DNA of 50,016 nucleotides from DATCJY01 sp036562565 (GCA_036562565.1 DATCJY010000077.1:1-50016); one strand, 5' to 3'; shown: positions 1 to 8,242, counted from the stretch's first letter. Numbers and translations are program-made. The notes: generated by a model from the sequence alone, not told the origin.

Positions 1-22
1 ATGAGCGTGTCTTGAACTATAA

Positions 23-1270
23 TCATTTATTGAAGAGCGCGACAGTTTTTTCGATAATGGAAATACACTCCGACAATTGTGACTCGTTCATCACAAGCGG
101 AGGTGCAAAACGGATGATGTTGCCGTGTGTCGGTTTGGCCAGCAAGCCGTTTTCGGCCAGCTTCACGCAAATGTCCCACGCGGTGCTGCTGTCTTCTGAA
201 TCATTGATAAGAATGGCATTGAGCAATCCCTTTCCGCGCACGAGCTTCACGATGTTGTTAGCCGCTATGATGCGGTTCATCTCCTTGCGGAAAATCTGAC
301 CAAGTCGCTCGGCATTTTCTGCGAGCTTCTCATCTTTCACTACTTCCAAAGCTGCTATCGCCACACGAGCGGCAATTGGGTTACCGCCATAAGTACTACC
401 ATGCTGACCAGGCTTGATGCAAAGCATGATTTCATCATTGGCAAGTACCGCACTTACAGGATAAACACCTCCGCTCAATGCTTTACCCAAAATGAGAATA
501 TCGGCTTTCACGCCTTCATGGTCAATAGCGAGCATCTTTCCGGTGCGCGCAATTCCGGTTTGAATCTCATCGGCAATGAAAAGGGCGTTATATTTTTTAC
601 ACAATTCAGCGGCAGCTTTCAGATAGCCATCACTCGGGACCATCACACCGGCTTCACCTTGGATTGGCTCCACAAGGAAACCTGCCACATTCCCCTCTTT
701 GAGGGCGTTCTCCAAAGCTACAAGGTCATTGTAAGGAATTCTTACAAATCCCGGTGCAAACGGACCAAAATTGTCTCGCGATTCGGCATCGCTGGAGAAA
801 GAAACTATCGTAGTGGTACGCCCATGAAAGTTCTGCTCACACACGATGATTTTGGCAGCATTCTCCGGAATGCCTCTTTTTTCATAGGCCCATTTGCGAC
901 ACAATTTGATGGCTGTCTCCACTCCTTCAGCTCCGGTGTTCATGGGCAACACTTTGTCATATCCAAAGGTTTCGCACACGTATTTTTCATACTCTCCCAA
1001 TGAGCTGTTATAAAAAGCACGCGAGGTGAGCGCAAGTTGCTGAGCCTGATCTATGAGTGCCTTTGTAATCTTAGGATGACAATGCCCCTGGTTAACCGCA
1101 GAGTAAGCGCTGAGAAAATCGTAATAGCGCTTGCCATCCACGTCCCAAACGTACACTCCTTCACCCTTTTCCAATACTACCGGAAGGGGGTGATAATTGT
1201 GTGCTCCGTATTTCTCTTCTAACGCAATGGCCTGAGAAGCGAGGCTCGCTGTAGATTGTGTAGTTGCCAT
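23..1270 (-). CDS. rocD: Ornithine--oxo-acid aminotransferase
   Basis: A 415-residue class III PLP-dependent aminotransferase, full length for the ornithine delta-aminotransferase family. It moves the delta-amino group of ornithine to 2-oxoglutarate, giving glutamate semialdehyde for proline/glutamate metabolism, in the cytoplasm. Visible signatures are the N-terminal NYHPLPVVLEKGEGVYVWD block, the FHGRTTT segment, the ADEIQTGIARTG block with the PLP-contacting Asp, and the Schiff-base lysine in ILGKALSGG. The ATG at 1268-1270 fits the family start. It is divergent from ndk, with a -7 element on the minus strand at 1308-1315. Family assignment is firm; the ornithine rather than N-acetylornithine specificity follows from overall resemblance to RocD/OAT. 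Confidence 0.95.
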   Translation of the reverse strand: MATTQSTASLASQAIALEEKYGAHNYHPLPVVLEKGEGVYVWDVDGKRYYDFLSAYSAVNQGHCHPKITKALIDQAQQLALTSRAFYNSSLGEYEKYVCETFGYDKVLPMNTGAEGVETAIKLCRKWAYEKRGIPENAAKIIVCEQNFHGRTTTIVSFSSDAESRDNFGPFAPGFVRIPYNDLVALENALKEGNVAGFLVEPIQGEAGVMVPSDGYLKAAAELCKKYNALFIADEIQTGIARTGKMLAIDHEGVKADILILGKALSGGVYPVSAVLANDEIMLCIKPGQHGSTYGGNPIAARVAIAALEVVKDEKLAENAERLGQIFRKEMNRIIAANNIVKLVRGKGLLNAILINDSEDSSTAWDICVKLAENGLLAKPTHGNIIRFAPPLVMNESQLSECISIIEKTVALFNK

Positions 1271-1307
1271 ACAAAAGTGTCGTTTAATTGCCCTGATGAA
1301 AAGTGCG

Positions 1308-1315
1308 CAAAGATA
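1308..1315 (-). promoter_or_regulatory. Predicted -7 promoter element for rocD
   Basis: The minus strand reads TATCTTTG, an exact match to the Bacteroidota -7 consensus TAnnTTTG, 38 bp before the rocD ATG. A TTTG lies about 21 bp further upstream (1337-1340), slightly longer than the usual spacing. Confidence 0.55.
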
Positions 1316-1387
1316 AGCATCGCATTTTTAAGCCCCCAAACCACCTCTCGAGTTCCCAATTGTATACAAAAAGGCGAAAATGTCTTT

Positions 1388-1417
1388 TTTGATTGGTTAC
1401 AAGTCTGATTAGCTTTG
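1388..1417 (+). promoter_or_regulatory. Predicted promoter of ndk
   Basis: TTTG at 1388-1391, an 18-bp spacer, then TAGCTTTG at 1410-1417. This fits the Bacteroidota primary sigma consensus (TTG, about 19 bp, TAnnTTTG). The ndk ATG follows 30 bp downstream. Confidence 0.65.
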
Positions 1418-1446
1418 CGCACCTTTTTTAAAAATATTAGAAACAC

Positions 1447-1866
1447 ATGTCAGGGAAAATTACCTTCACAATGATCAAGCCCGATGCAACTGCTGCGGGA
1501 CATACAGGCAAAATCATCGACAGAATTATCGGTGCCGGATTCAAAATCAAAGCCATGAAATGGACAAAACTCAGCAAAGAGGAAGCCGGCAAATTCTACG
1601 AAGTACACAAAGAGCGCCCATTCTATGGCGAACTTGTGGACTACATGAGCAGCGGACCAATCGTGGCTGCTCTCCTTGAGAAGGACAATGCCGTTGAAGA
1701 TTTCCGCACTTTGATTGGCGCTACTGACCCCACCAAAGCTGCTGAAGGAACGATCCGCAGAGACTTTGCTACAAGCATTGCAGCCAATGCCATCCACGGT
1801 AGCGACAGCGATGAGAACGCGTTGATTGAAGGCGCTTTCTTCTTCACTACTAGAGAACAAGCTTAA
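1447..1866 (+). CDS. ndk: Nucleoside diphosphate kinase
   Basis: A 139-residue protein of usual NDK length that transfers the gamma-phosphate from ATP to nucleoside diphosphates to balance NTP and dNTP pools. The N-terminal FTMIKPDA motif holds the nucleotide-binding lysine, and NAIHGSDS near residue 120 carries the phosphohistidine. The middle RPFYGELVDYMSSGP segment is typical of the family. It appears monocistronic: it has its own promoter upstream and a modest hairpin after the stop codon. The opposite-strand reading frame across it is a shadow. Confidence 0.97.
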   Translation: MSGKITFTMIKPDATAAGHTGKIIDRIIGAGFKIKAMKWTKLSKEEAGKFYEVHKERPFYGELVDYMSSGPIVAALLEKDNAVEDFRTLIGATDPTKAAEGTIRRDFATSIAANAIHGSDSDENALIEGAFFFTTREQA

Positions 1867-1878
1867 TTAATAATAGAT

Positions 1879-1905
1879 AAGAGGATGGCAGGAGTCGTCC
1901 TCTTT
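1879..1905 (+). terminator. Possible weak terminator after ndk
   Basis: AAGAGGA and TCCTCTT pair around a 12-base loop, followed by a T-rich stretch (TCATTTTTCAT). The stem is short, so termination is likely but not certain. Confidence 0.4.
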
Positions 1906-1933
1906 CATTTTTCATCTAAAAGCATTATCAATC

Positions 1934-3160
1934 ATGAGCAAAATTAAAGTTGCCAATCCCATCGTTGAGATGGACGGTGATGAAATGACCCGTATCATCT
2001 GGGCTTTCATCAAAGAAAAATTGATTTTCCCATACCTTGATTTGGACATCAAGTATTTCGACTTGGGAATCGAAAACCGCGATAAAACAGACGACCAAGT
2101 GACTGTGGAGGCTGCTGAAGCTACTTTGAAATACAACGTAGCTGTGAAGTGTGCTACGATCACTCCTGATGAAGCTCGTGTGAAAGAGTTCGGCCTCAAG
2201 AAAATGTGGAAGAGCCCAAACGGCACCATCCGCAACATCGTGGGCGGAACCGTGTTCCGTGAGCCAATCATCTGTTCAAACGTGCCACGTTTGGTTCCGG
2301 GATGGACCAAGCCAATCAACATTGGCCGTCACGCATTTGGTGACCAATACCGCGCTACTGACACCGTTATCAAAGGAAAAGGGAAATTGACAATGACCTT
2401 CACTCCGGAAGATGGTGGCGAAGCTCAAACCTGGGAAGTGTACAACTTCAAAGGCGATGGTGTGGCATTGAGTATGTACAATACCGATGAGAGTATCTAT
2501 GGTTTCGCTCGCAGCTGCTTCAACCAAGCAATCATGCGCAACTGGAACCTCTACCTCTCTACCAAAAATACCATTTTGAAAGCATATGATGGCCGCTTCA
2601 AAGACATCTTTGAAGAAGTCTATCAAAATGAATTCAAAGCCAAATTCGATGAGCTAGGCATCACCTACGAACACCGTTTGATTGATGACATGGTGGCATT
2701 TGCTCTTAAAAGCGAAGGTGGCTTCGTATGGGCTTGTAAAAACTACGATGGTGACGTACAAAGTGACATCGTTGCACAGGGCTTCGGCTCTTTGGGCTTG
2801 ATGACTTCGGCTTTGATTACTCCTGACGGTAAGACAATGGAAGCAGAAGCTGCACACGGTACTGTGACCCGCCACTACCGCATGCACCAACAAGGTAAGA
2901 AAACATCCACCAACCCAATTGCTTCCATCTTCGCTTGGACACAAGGTTTGGCCCACAGAGCTAAATTGGACAACAATCCAGAGCTCGCGAAGTTTTCAAA
3001 AACCCTTGAGCAAGTATGTATCGACCTCGTTGAGAGCGGCAAAATGACCAAAGACCTTGCTCTCTTGGTTTATGGCGATAAGATGACTGAGGAACACTAC
3101 CTCACCACGGAGGATTTCCTTGATGCTATCGATTCAGAACTCAAGAAAAGAATGGCATAA
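1934..3160 (+). CDS. icd: NADP-dependent isocitrate dehydrogenase
   Basis: A 408-residue protein of the homodimeric, eukaryote-like IDH subfamily (about 410 residues), not the E. coli Icd type. It oxidatively decarboxylates isocitrate to 2-oxoglutarate with NADP+ in the TCA cycle. Visible marks are the N-terminal VEMDGDEMTRIIW block, SPNGTIRN (substrate-binding Ser/Asn), the ATDTVIKGKGKL region, DDMVAFALKSEGGFVWACKNYDGDVQSD with the metal-binding aspartates, and EAAHGTVTRHYR in the cofactor region. The ATG at 1934 matches the family start. A strong hairpin terminator follows. Confidence 0.96.
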   Translation: MSKIKVANPIVEMDGDEMTRIIWAFIKEKLIFPYLDLDIKYFDLGIENRDKTDDQVTVEAAEATLKYNVAVKCATITPDEARVKEFGLKKMWKSPNGTIRNIVGGTVFREPIICSNVPRLVPGWTKPINIGRHAFGDQYRATDTVIKGKGKLTMTFTPEDGGEAQTWEVYNFKGDGVALSMYNTDESIYGFARSCFNQAIMRNWNLYLSTKNTILKAYDGRFKDIFEEVYQNEFKAKFDELGITYEHRLIDDMVAFALKSEGGFVWACKNYDGDVQSDIVAQGFGSLGLMTSALITPDGKTMEAEAAHGTVTRHYRMHQQGKKTSTNPIASIFAWTQGLAHRAKLDNNPELAKFSKTLEQVCIDLVESGKMTKDLALLVYGDKMTEEHYLTTEDFLDAIDSELKKRMA

Positions 3161-3182
3161 GTCCACAAAATCGACCAATAAA

Positions 3183-3213
3183 AAAGAGCCCCGAAGAATT
3201 TCGGGGCTCTTTC
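3183..3213. terminator. Bidirectional intrinsic terminator
   Basis: A 13-bp stem (AAAGAGCCCCGAA paired with TTCGGGGCTCTTT) around a short loop, T-rich on one side and A-rich on the other. It lies between the convergent icd and the heavy-metal-domain lipoprotein gene and can serve both. Confidence 0.85.
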
Positions 3214-3241
3214 GTTTTATAACACTTAGAAAAGTTTTCTG

Positions 3242-3754
3242 CTAGTTTGTATAGGAAGTAATCAACTTGGAAATCGAATGCACGAGGTCAAACACCTGAA
3301 CCATTTTATTGAAATTCTCCTGAAGCGCTGCACCGGCAGAAGTACCGCCACCTGTTCGTGCTGTCTGCAAGCCTTTGTAGGTGACTACCTCTACTGCTTT
3401 CACCTGATACTTGCCGCCTGCAATGGAGTTCACCTTTTGAATGAAATCTTGCTCATTGAGCTTAGCCGGGTCATACTCAACGGTTACCACGTTGGCATCA
3501 CGACTTTCTTCGAAATCAAGAGAGGTGGAAACCACTCCTTCCAAAGCACCTAAATCTTGCTGAATCTTACCTCCGCAACCTGCTGCACAAGTCATTCCAC
3601 TGATGCTCAGCTTAGCTAAGGTCTTATTTACCTCAGCGTTGATTTCAGTATGGGTTATTTCGACCTTTGGTTCGGCAGTGGTAGTAGCATTATCAGCGCC
3701 TCCACATGCGAGGAGTGCAATACTGATGACTACAATAGGGATTAGTTGGCGCAT
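3242..3754 (-). CDS. Lipoprotein with heavy-metal-associated (HMA) domain
   Basis: A 170-residue protein with a lipoprotein signal (hydrophobic segment 4-16, lipobox ending at Cys17) and one HMA domain at about 48-115. The metal-binding loop reads GMTCAAGCGGKI, so the two cysteines (Cys56, Cys60) are separated by three residues instead of the classic CxxC. The rest of the fold signature (SISGMTC, LEGVVSTSLDFEE, VTVEYDPAKL) is intact. I chose the ATG at 3754 because it gives a clean signal peptide; a longer frame reaching 3859 would run into the divergent EamA promoter and gene. The likely role is binding copper or a similar metal at the envelope; the partner is unknown. Confidence 0.8.
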   Translation of the reverse strand: MRQLIPIVVISIALLACGGADNATTTAEPKVEITHTEINAEVNKTLAKLSISGMTCAAGCGGKIQQDLGALEGVVSTSLDFEESRDANVVTVEYDPAKLNEQDFIQKVNSIAGGKYQVKAVEVVTYKGLQTARTGGGTSAGAALQENFNKMVQVFDLVHSISKLITSYTN

Positions 3755-3820
3755 GTACTCGTTATAATATTTTGTATCAAGACGCACCAAAATTAAAATA
3801 GTTACAGCACCTCGGCTATT

Positions 3821-3828
3821 TAATTTTG
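3821..3828 (+). promoter_or_regulatory. Predicted -7 promoter element for the EamA gene
   Basis: TAATTTTG matches TAnnTTTG exactly. The in-frame TTG at 3826-3828 lies inside this element, which argues against TTG being the start codon. No good -33 partner is visible. Confidence 0.5.
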
Positions 3829-3846
3829 CCCAAATTTTCAAAAAGC

Positions 3847-4776
3847 GTGAATCGCGCAAAACCAGTACACCTCCTTATCGTCCTGCTTCTAGCTCTTACA
3901 TGGGGCAGCTCCTTCATCCTCATGAAACGCGGATTGAAAGATGGGGCAGGAAATCCGGTCTTCAGTCCATCACAAGTTGCCGCCCTTCGCATGACGTTCG
4001 CAGCGCTTGTTTTATTACCTGTCTCTATACGTGCTTTTCGCAAAATACGCAGAGAAGATTGGAAGTCTCTTGTTGTAGTCGGGCTAGCAGGAAGTGGTAT
4101 TCCTGCTTTTCTCTTTGCCAATTCACAAGTATTTCTGGACAGCGGCTTGGCAGGACTGCTCAACACCCTCACACCGCTCTTCACATTGCTCATTGGATTT
4201 TTCATCTTCAAGCGCCAAGTAATCGCCAATCAGGTCTTCGGCATTACCATCGGCCTCATTGGTGCGGTAGTGCTCATTTCTCTTAAAGGGTTTGGCCCCA
4301 GTTCCCACTGGGAGTACACTCTGCTCATCATAGCAGCCACAGTTCTTTATGGCTTGAGCGTAAACACCATTGCAGCACGACTCCAGCACATTCAGGCCAT
4401 TGAGATTACAGCTTTATCCATGCTCATAGTAGGGCTTCCATGTGCCGGTTATGTTTTCTTCTCCGATGTGACGGGTGTCCTGAAAAATAACCCTACCGGT
4501 TGGGGGTCCTTGGGCTATGTGGCTTTGCTGGGGGTTGTTGGCTCAGCGGCTGCCAATATTTTCTTCTTTAAACTCACTCAGGAAACAGGAGCCATCTTCG
4601 CTTCCTCTGTCACCTATTTAATTCCTATTGTGGCCGTATTGTGGGGTGTTTATGATGGAGAAAAGCTCACCTTCATGCATGCCGTGTGTGGTGCAATTAT
4701 TTTGGTTGGTGTTTGGCTGGTGAATAAAAAGCCGAACGGAAAATCTTTTCCGATTAAAGAAAAAGCGCAGATATAA
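3847..4776 (+). CDS. EamA/DMT-family permease
   Basis: About 309 residues with some ten hydrophobic segments arranged as two EamA repeats, typical of drug/metabolite transporters (RhaT/YdcZ-like). The first helix carries LLALTWGSSFILMKRGL, a classic EamA start, and the second repeat ends with the GAIILVGVWLVNKK helix. The substrate is not predictable. The GTG at 3847 is chosen because the upstream in-frame TTG (3826) is part of a -7 promoter element. The gene is divergent from the HMA lipoprotein and convergent with the accessory pair. Confidence 0.85.
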   Translation: MNRAKPVHLLIVLLLALTWGSSFILMKRGLKDGAGNPVFSPSQVAALRMTFAALVLLPVSIRAFRKIRREDWKSLVVVGLAGSGIPAFLFANSQVFLDSGLAGLLNTLTPLFTLLIGFFIFKRQVIANQVFGITIGLIGAVVLISLKGFGPSSHWEYTLLIIAATVLYGLSVNTIAARLQHIQAIEITALSMLIVGLPCAGYVFFSDVTGVLKNNPTGWGSLGYVALLGVVGSAAANIFFFKLTQETGAIFASSVTYLIPIVAVLWGVYDGEKLTFMHAVCGAIILVGVWLVNKKPNGKSFPIKEKAQI

Positions 4777-4811
4777 TATGTGCTCTTCATCACAAATGAG
4801 AAAATTAATTT

Positions 4812-5423
4812 TTACTCTTCAATACGAGCCATAAATCTAATTCCTATCAAACCCGGTGGGACTTCATTCACAGGTTGAAAAGAACACTCTCCTGATGTAT
4901 TACTGCTCAACAACATTCCATTTTCAACTGTCAGTTCATAAACATTATCATATAGTCCTCTGATTTTGTTTCGTTTTCCTAATTGATAAACACCTTCTTT
5001 ATAGGATGATGTAGATTGTTTACATGCCATTTCTATGACCTCTTTACTTGGCAATGTATAAACAACACTTTTTCCATATTTTAATGACACCAATTCGGAA
5101 CGCCAAGTACAGTATTGATTAGCTTGCTCATAAGTGATTCCTACGACAGGATAATCATTGTACTTGCCGTATTTAAAAAACTCATCAGCAGAATAGGTAC
5201 TGCACCAAGTAGCAGAATCGGGAAGTGAAGTGCGGTATTGTTCAGAATCTTTTCCGTACTTACTCCGCATATCAATAACATAGGAATACCATTCTAAGTT
5301 AGACATTTCAATTGCGTCTAAATAGTAGGAAGTGCCTTTGACCTTTAATGTTCCGGGTGGGTTTTTGCCCATTCCATCAAAACAATTAAGGACGAGCAGA
5401 AAAATTCCAAGTAATCTTATCAT
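4812..5423 (-). CDS. Secreted SUMF1/FGE-like protein, non-catalytic
   Basis: About 203 residues: a signal-type hydrophobic N-terminus (IRLLGIFLLVLNC) followed by a formylglycine-generating-enzyme (SUMF1) type domain. Recognisable pieces are the N-terminal YLDAIEMSNLEWYSYV block (the usual MGxxEVTNxxYxxF position), YPVVGITYEQANQYCTWRS (the hPVvgVsweqAxxYcxW motif) and a closing GIRFMAR resembling GFRvar. The middle part and the C-terminal cysteine pair of true FGEs are missing, so a structural or binding role is more likely than sulfatase activation. The ATG at 5423 is preferred to the TTG at 5432. It overlaps the end of the upstream gene by 38 bases, suggesting translational coupling. The region is AT-richer than its neighbours. 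Confidence 0.65.
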   Translation of the reverse strand: MIRLLGIFLLVLNCFDGMGKNPPGTLKVKGTSYYLDAIEMSNLEWYSYVIDMRSKYGKDSEQYRTSLPDSATWCSTYSADEFFKYGKYNDYPVVGITYEQANQYCTWRSELVSLKYGKSVVYTLPSKEVIEMACKQSTSSYKEGVYQLGKRNKIRGLYDNVYELTVENGMLLSSNTSGECSFQPVNEVPPGLIGIRFMARIEE

Positions 5424-5892
5424 TGTCTTCAATTGTTATTTCTAAATTATAAACATCCTTAGCGGCAATTTTTCCAAAACCTGCGGTATTCAAATCGTGT
5501 CGTCTCTTGATTTCTGCCTCAGACTGTCCACCACGATATATTCCCCAAATAGTCAAATAAGCAATAACTCTTTCCTCAGGAGTGCTTTGAGTTGGCTCGT
5601 AAAAATCAGAACCAAACAAGAAATAAAATGTGTTTTCACTTATTTCAGCAGTACTGTATTTTCGGAGAGTGCCATCTAAATCATAAACCTCAAATGAGGA
5701 AACATGACCTCGAATAATTTCTCCACCAAACGGAGGAGGAGAGAGAACAAATCCGCTACCACTGCAATTCGATTGACCTTGACTTCTTGCTTCGCTTCTT
5801 GAACCCGCTGTTCCACTTGCGCTTCCGTCCTTACATTCCCAATGCCACCAACCTGTTGCGCCTGATTTCCATACTTTATAGTTTCTTGCCAT
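5386..5892 (-). CDS. Unrecognised protein upstream of the FGE-like gene
   Basis: 168 residues with no family I recognise. The first 50 residues are rich in Gly, Ser, Trp and charged residues (KVWKSGATGWWHWECKDG, then SRSEARSQGQSNCSGSG), followed by a beta-rich stretch (about 60-95), a helical segment with EERVIAYLTIWGIY and SEAEIKRRHDLNTAGFG, and an acidic end. There is no signal peptide or membrane helix. Its 3' end overlaps the next gene, so the two form a pair. A -7 like TAAATTTG lies upstream on the minus strand at 5907-5914. Confidence 0.6.
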   Translation of the reverse strand: MARNYKVWKSGATGWWHWECKDGSASGTAGSRSEARSQGQSNCSGSGFVLSPPPFGGEIIRGHVSSFEVYDLDGTLRKYSTAEISENTFYFLFGSDFYEPTQSTPEERVIAYLTIWGIYRGGQSEAEIKRRHDLNTAGFGKIAAKDVYNLEITIEDNDKITWNFSARP

Positions 5893-5906
5893 AATTTAAT
5901 GTTTAA

Positions 5907-5914
5907 CAAATTTA
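5907..5914 (-). promoter_or_regulatory. Possible -7 element for the accessory gene pair
   Basis: The minus strand reads TAAATTTG, matching TAnnTTTG, 15 bp before the ATG. The region is AT-rich, so a chance match is possible and no -33 partner is at the right distance. Confidence 0.35.
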
Positions 5915-6064
5915 ACCACGACTTACTGAATAGTTTTAAACCAAAGAGCATCCGTTAAAAACTAAGAATAAGTGCGATAGTCTATGGTGAAAGTATTAAA
6001 TCACATTAAAACTCCAAAAAATTGAGCTTTAAAAGTTGAAAACATTTGATTTTTGCTCCTTCCG

Positions 6065-6095
6065 CTTGGATTAAAGCAAAGTATGGCTACATTTG
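6065..6095 (+). promoter_or_regulatory. Predicted promoter of rplU-rpmA
   Basis: CTTG at 6065-6068, exactly 19 bp, then TACATTTG at 6088-6095. This is one of the best fits in the window to the Bacteroidota sigma-70-type (SigA) promoter. The rplU ATG follows 54 bp downstream. Confidence 0.75.
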
Positions 6096-6149
6096 CACCC
6101 CTCTAAAATCGACTTTAGAGTTTTTCATTAACAATAAAACTTATACAAC

Positions 6150-6458
6150 ATGTACGCTATCGTAGAAATAGCAGGGCATCAGTACAAAGTACAAAAAGAT
6201 CAACAGATTTTTGTAAACCGTCTTCAAAACGAGGAAGGAAGCAAAGTAAGCTTCGACCGTGTTTTGTTGGTTGATAACGGTGGCAAAATCACTGTTGGCG
6301 CCCCAGCTATAGAAGGTATGAAGGTGACCGCCAGTGTTCAGAAACACCTCAAAGGAGACAAAGTGATTGTTTTCAAAAAGAAACGCAGAAAAGGCTACCA
6401 AAAGAAAAATGGTTTCCGTCCTTATCTGACTGAATTGAAAATTGAATCAATCGGCTAA
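6150..6458 (+). CDS. rplU: 50S ribosomal protein L21
   Basis: 102 residues, the standard bL21 length. MYAIVEIAGHQYKVQ at the N-terminus and KRRKGYQKKNGFRPYLTELKI at the C-terminus are diagnostic; the latter is the basic 23S rRNA-binding end. It is followed 49 bases later by rpmA, the usual L21-L27 operon. Confidence 0.98.
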   Translation: MYAIVEIAGHQYKVQKDQQIFVNRLQNEEGSKVSFDRVLLVDNGGKITVGAPAIEGMKVTASVQKHLKGDKVIVFKKKRRKGYQKKNGFRPYLTELKIESIG

Positions 6459-6507
6459 TCCTATAGAAATCAATAGAGTTAATCATCCTCTAAAACCATA
6501 AAAGAAA

Positions 6508-6762
6508 ATGGCACACAAGAAAGGTGAAGGTAAAGTAAAGAACGGACGCGAATCGGAAAGTAAACGATTGGGCGTGAAACTATATGGTGGTCAAGCCTGC
6601 GTTGCAGGTAACATTATTGTACGCCAACGCGGTACTCGCCACAATCCTGGCGAAAACGTAGGTATGGGTAAAGACCACACCTTGTATGCGTTGGTTAACG
6701 GTACTGTAGTATTCCGCAAGAAGAAAAACAATAAGTCCTACGTTTCGGTTATTCCTGCATAA
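6508..6762 (+). CDS. rpmA: 50S ribosomal protein L27
   Basis: 84 residues. The protein starts MAHKKGEGKVKNGRESESKRLG and contains IIVRQRGTRHNPGENVGMGKDHTLYA, the bL27 core near the peptidyl-transferase centre. The mature-type N-terminus is encoded directly, without the cleaved extension found in Firmicutes. It is the second gene of the rplU operon and is followed by a strong terminator. Confidence 0.98.
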   Translation: MAHKKGEGKVKNGRESESKRLGVKLYGGQACVAGNIIVRQRGTRHNPGENVGMGKDHTLYALVNGTVVFRKKKNNKSYVSVIPA

Positions 6763-6795
6763 GGAACGATCGGGCTGCGGCTTTCAATAATTTTT

Positions 6796-6838
6796 AAAAC
6801 TCCCGATCTCGTTCTGATACGAGAGAGCGGGAGTTTTT
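6796..6838 (+). terminator. Intrinsic terminator after rpmA
   Basis: AAAACTCCCG pairs with CGGGAGTTTT, with a second inner stem (CTCGT/ACGAG), followed by a T run. Confidence 0.85.
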
Positions 6839-6964
6839 TCTTTTTAGTACCCTTCAAATTACATATCACCGCCAAGACGTCAAGAGGACATTCTAATTCA
6901 CTCAACATTTTGTTGTTCTTTGTGTCTCAACTTCTTTGCGGTATAACAAGACATCGATAAACCC

Positions 6965-8239
6965 ATGCTACAAGTCAGCTATATCAGAGAAAACAAGGAA
7001 CGCGTTCTGGCCGGATTAGCTAAGCGCAACAAAGACTTCAGTGCACAAATTGAAGAAATCCTCCGTCTGGATGATTTACGCAGAAAAACACAAAACGAGC
7101 TAGACACCAATCTGGCCGAGGTCAACAAAATCTCGAAAGAAATCGGTGAGATGTTCAAAAGCGGCAAACGCGAAGAAGCCGAAGCCTTGAAACCACGTGT
7201 ATCTGCTCTGAAAGAAGTAGCCAAAGGTTTGGAAGAAACACTGAGCCAAACGGAGGAAGCTCAAAAGCAGTTACTCTACCAAATACCGAACGTGCCAAAC
7301 GAAATAGTTCCTAATGGTACCAGCGCTGATGATAACCTAGAAGTTTATATCTGGGGAAGCAAGCCTGAACTAGGTGCATACAAAAAGCCGCACTGGGAAC
7401 TAATCAATGAATATGACCTCATCGACTTTGAATTGGGAACTAAAATCACCGGTGCGGGTTTTCCTGTGTACAAAGGCAAGGGCGCCAGACTGCAACGTGC
7501 TTTGGTCAATTTCTTCCTGGATGAGGCCATGAAGGCCGGATACAAGGAGTACCAACCACCCATCGTTGTAAACGAAGCAAGTGGTTATGGTACCGGCCAG
7601 CTACCTGACAAAGAAGGCCAGATGTACCACATCGGTATAGATGATTTGTATCTTATACCGACTGCTGAGGTTCCGCTCACCAACCTCTACCGCGATGTAA
7701 TCGTGAAAGAAGATGAACTTCCAATTAAGATGACAGGTTTCACACCTTGTTTCCGCAGAGAGGCCGGTAGCTGGGGAGCTCACGTGCGCGGACTCAACCG
7801 CCTCCACCAGTTTGATAAAGTGGAAATCGTTCAACTCACCAAGCCTGAACAATCCTATCAGATCTTGGACGAGATGGTAGAGCACGTGAAGATGCTCTTG
7901 CAAAAATTGGAATTGCACTTCCGCATTGTACGCCTATGTGGTGGAGATATGGGCTTTACCTCTGCCCTCACCTATGACTTTGAAGCATGGAGCGGTGCAC
8001 AAGAACGCTGGTTAGAAGTAAGCTCCACTTCCAACTTCGAAACATTCCAAGCCAACCGCTTGAAGTGCCGTTACAAAGACAGCAATGGCAAAATGCAATT
8101 GGTACATACTCTGAACGGCAGCGCACTTGCATTGCCTCGCATTGTGGCTTCAATCCTCGAGAACAATCAGTCCGAGAAAGGAATTCGCATCCCAGAAGCG
8201 TTGATTCCATATACCGGTTTTGAATGGATTGAGAAATAA
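6965..8239 (+). CDS. serS: Serine--tRNA ligase
   Basis: 424 residues, normal for bacterial SerRS. The N-terminal coiled-coil arm (about 1-110, LDDLRRKTQNELD and repeated charged heptads) grips the long variable arm of tRNA-Ser. The class II catalytic core has motif 2 (CFRREAGSWGAHVRGLNRLHQFDK) and motif 3 (LNGSALALPRIVASILENNQ). It charges tRNA-Ser, and the tRNA-Ser(GGA) gene lies elsewhere in this window. The CoA-transferase gene starts 3 bases after its stop, so the two are probably cotranscribed. Confidence 0.97.
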   Translation: MLQVSYIRENKERVLAGLAKRNKDFSAQIEEILRLDDLRRKTQNELDTNLAEVNKISKEIGEMFKSGKREEAEALKPRVSALKEVAKGLEETLSQTEEAQKQLLYQIPNVPNEIVPNGTSADDNLEVYIWGSKPELGAYKKPHWELINEYDLIDFELGTKITGAGFPVYKGKGARLQRALVNFFLDEAMKAGYKEYQPPIVVNEASGYGTGQLPDKEGQMYHIGIDDLYLIPTAEVPLTNLYRDVIVKEDELPIKMTGFTPCFRREAGSWGAHVRGLNRLHQFDKVEIVQLTKPEQSYQILDEMVEHVKMLLQKLELHFRIVRLCGGDMGFTSALTYDFEAWSGAQERWLEVSSTSNFETFQANRLKCRYKDSNGKMQLVHTLNGSALALPRIVASILENNQSEKGIRIPEALIPYTGFEWIEK

Positions 8240-8242
8240 ATC

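Noticed and set aside
401..1003. 200-residue plus-strand frame inside rocD
   Set aside because: Shadow of rocD; composition is unlike a real protein.
3755..3859. Longer N-terminus for the HMA lipoprotein
   Set aside because: It would hide the signal peptide internally and overlap the divergent EamA promoter and start.
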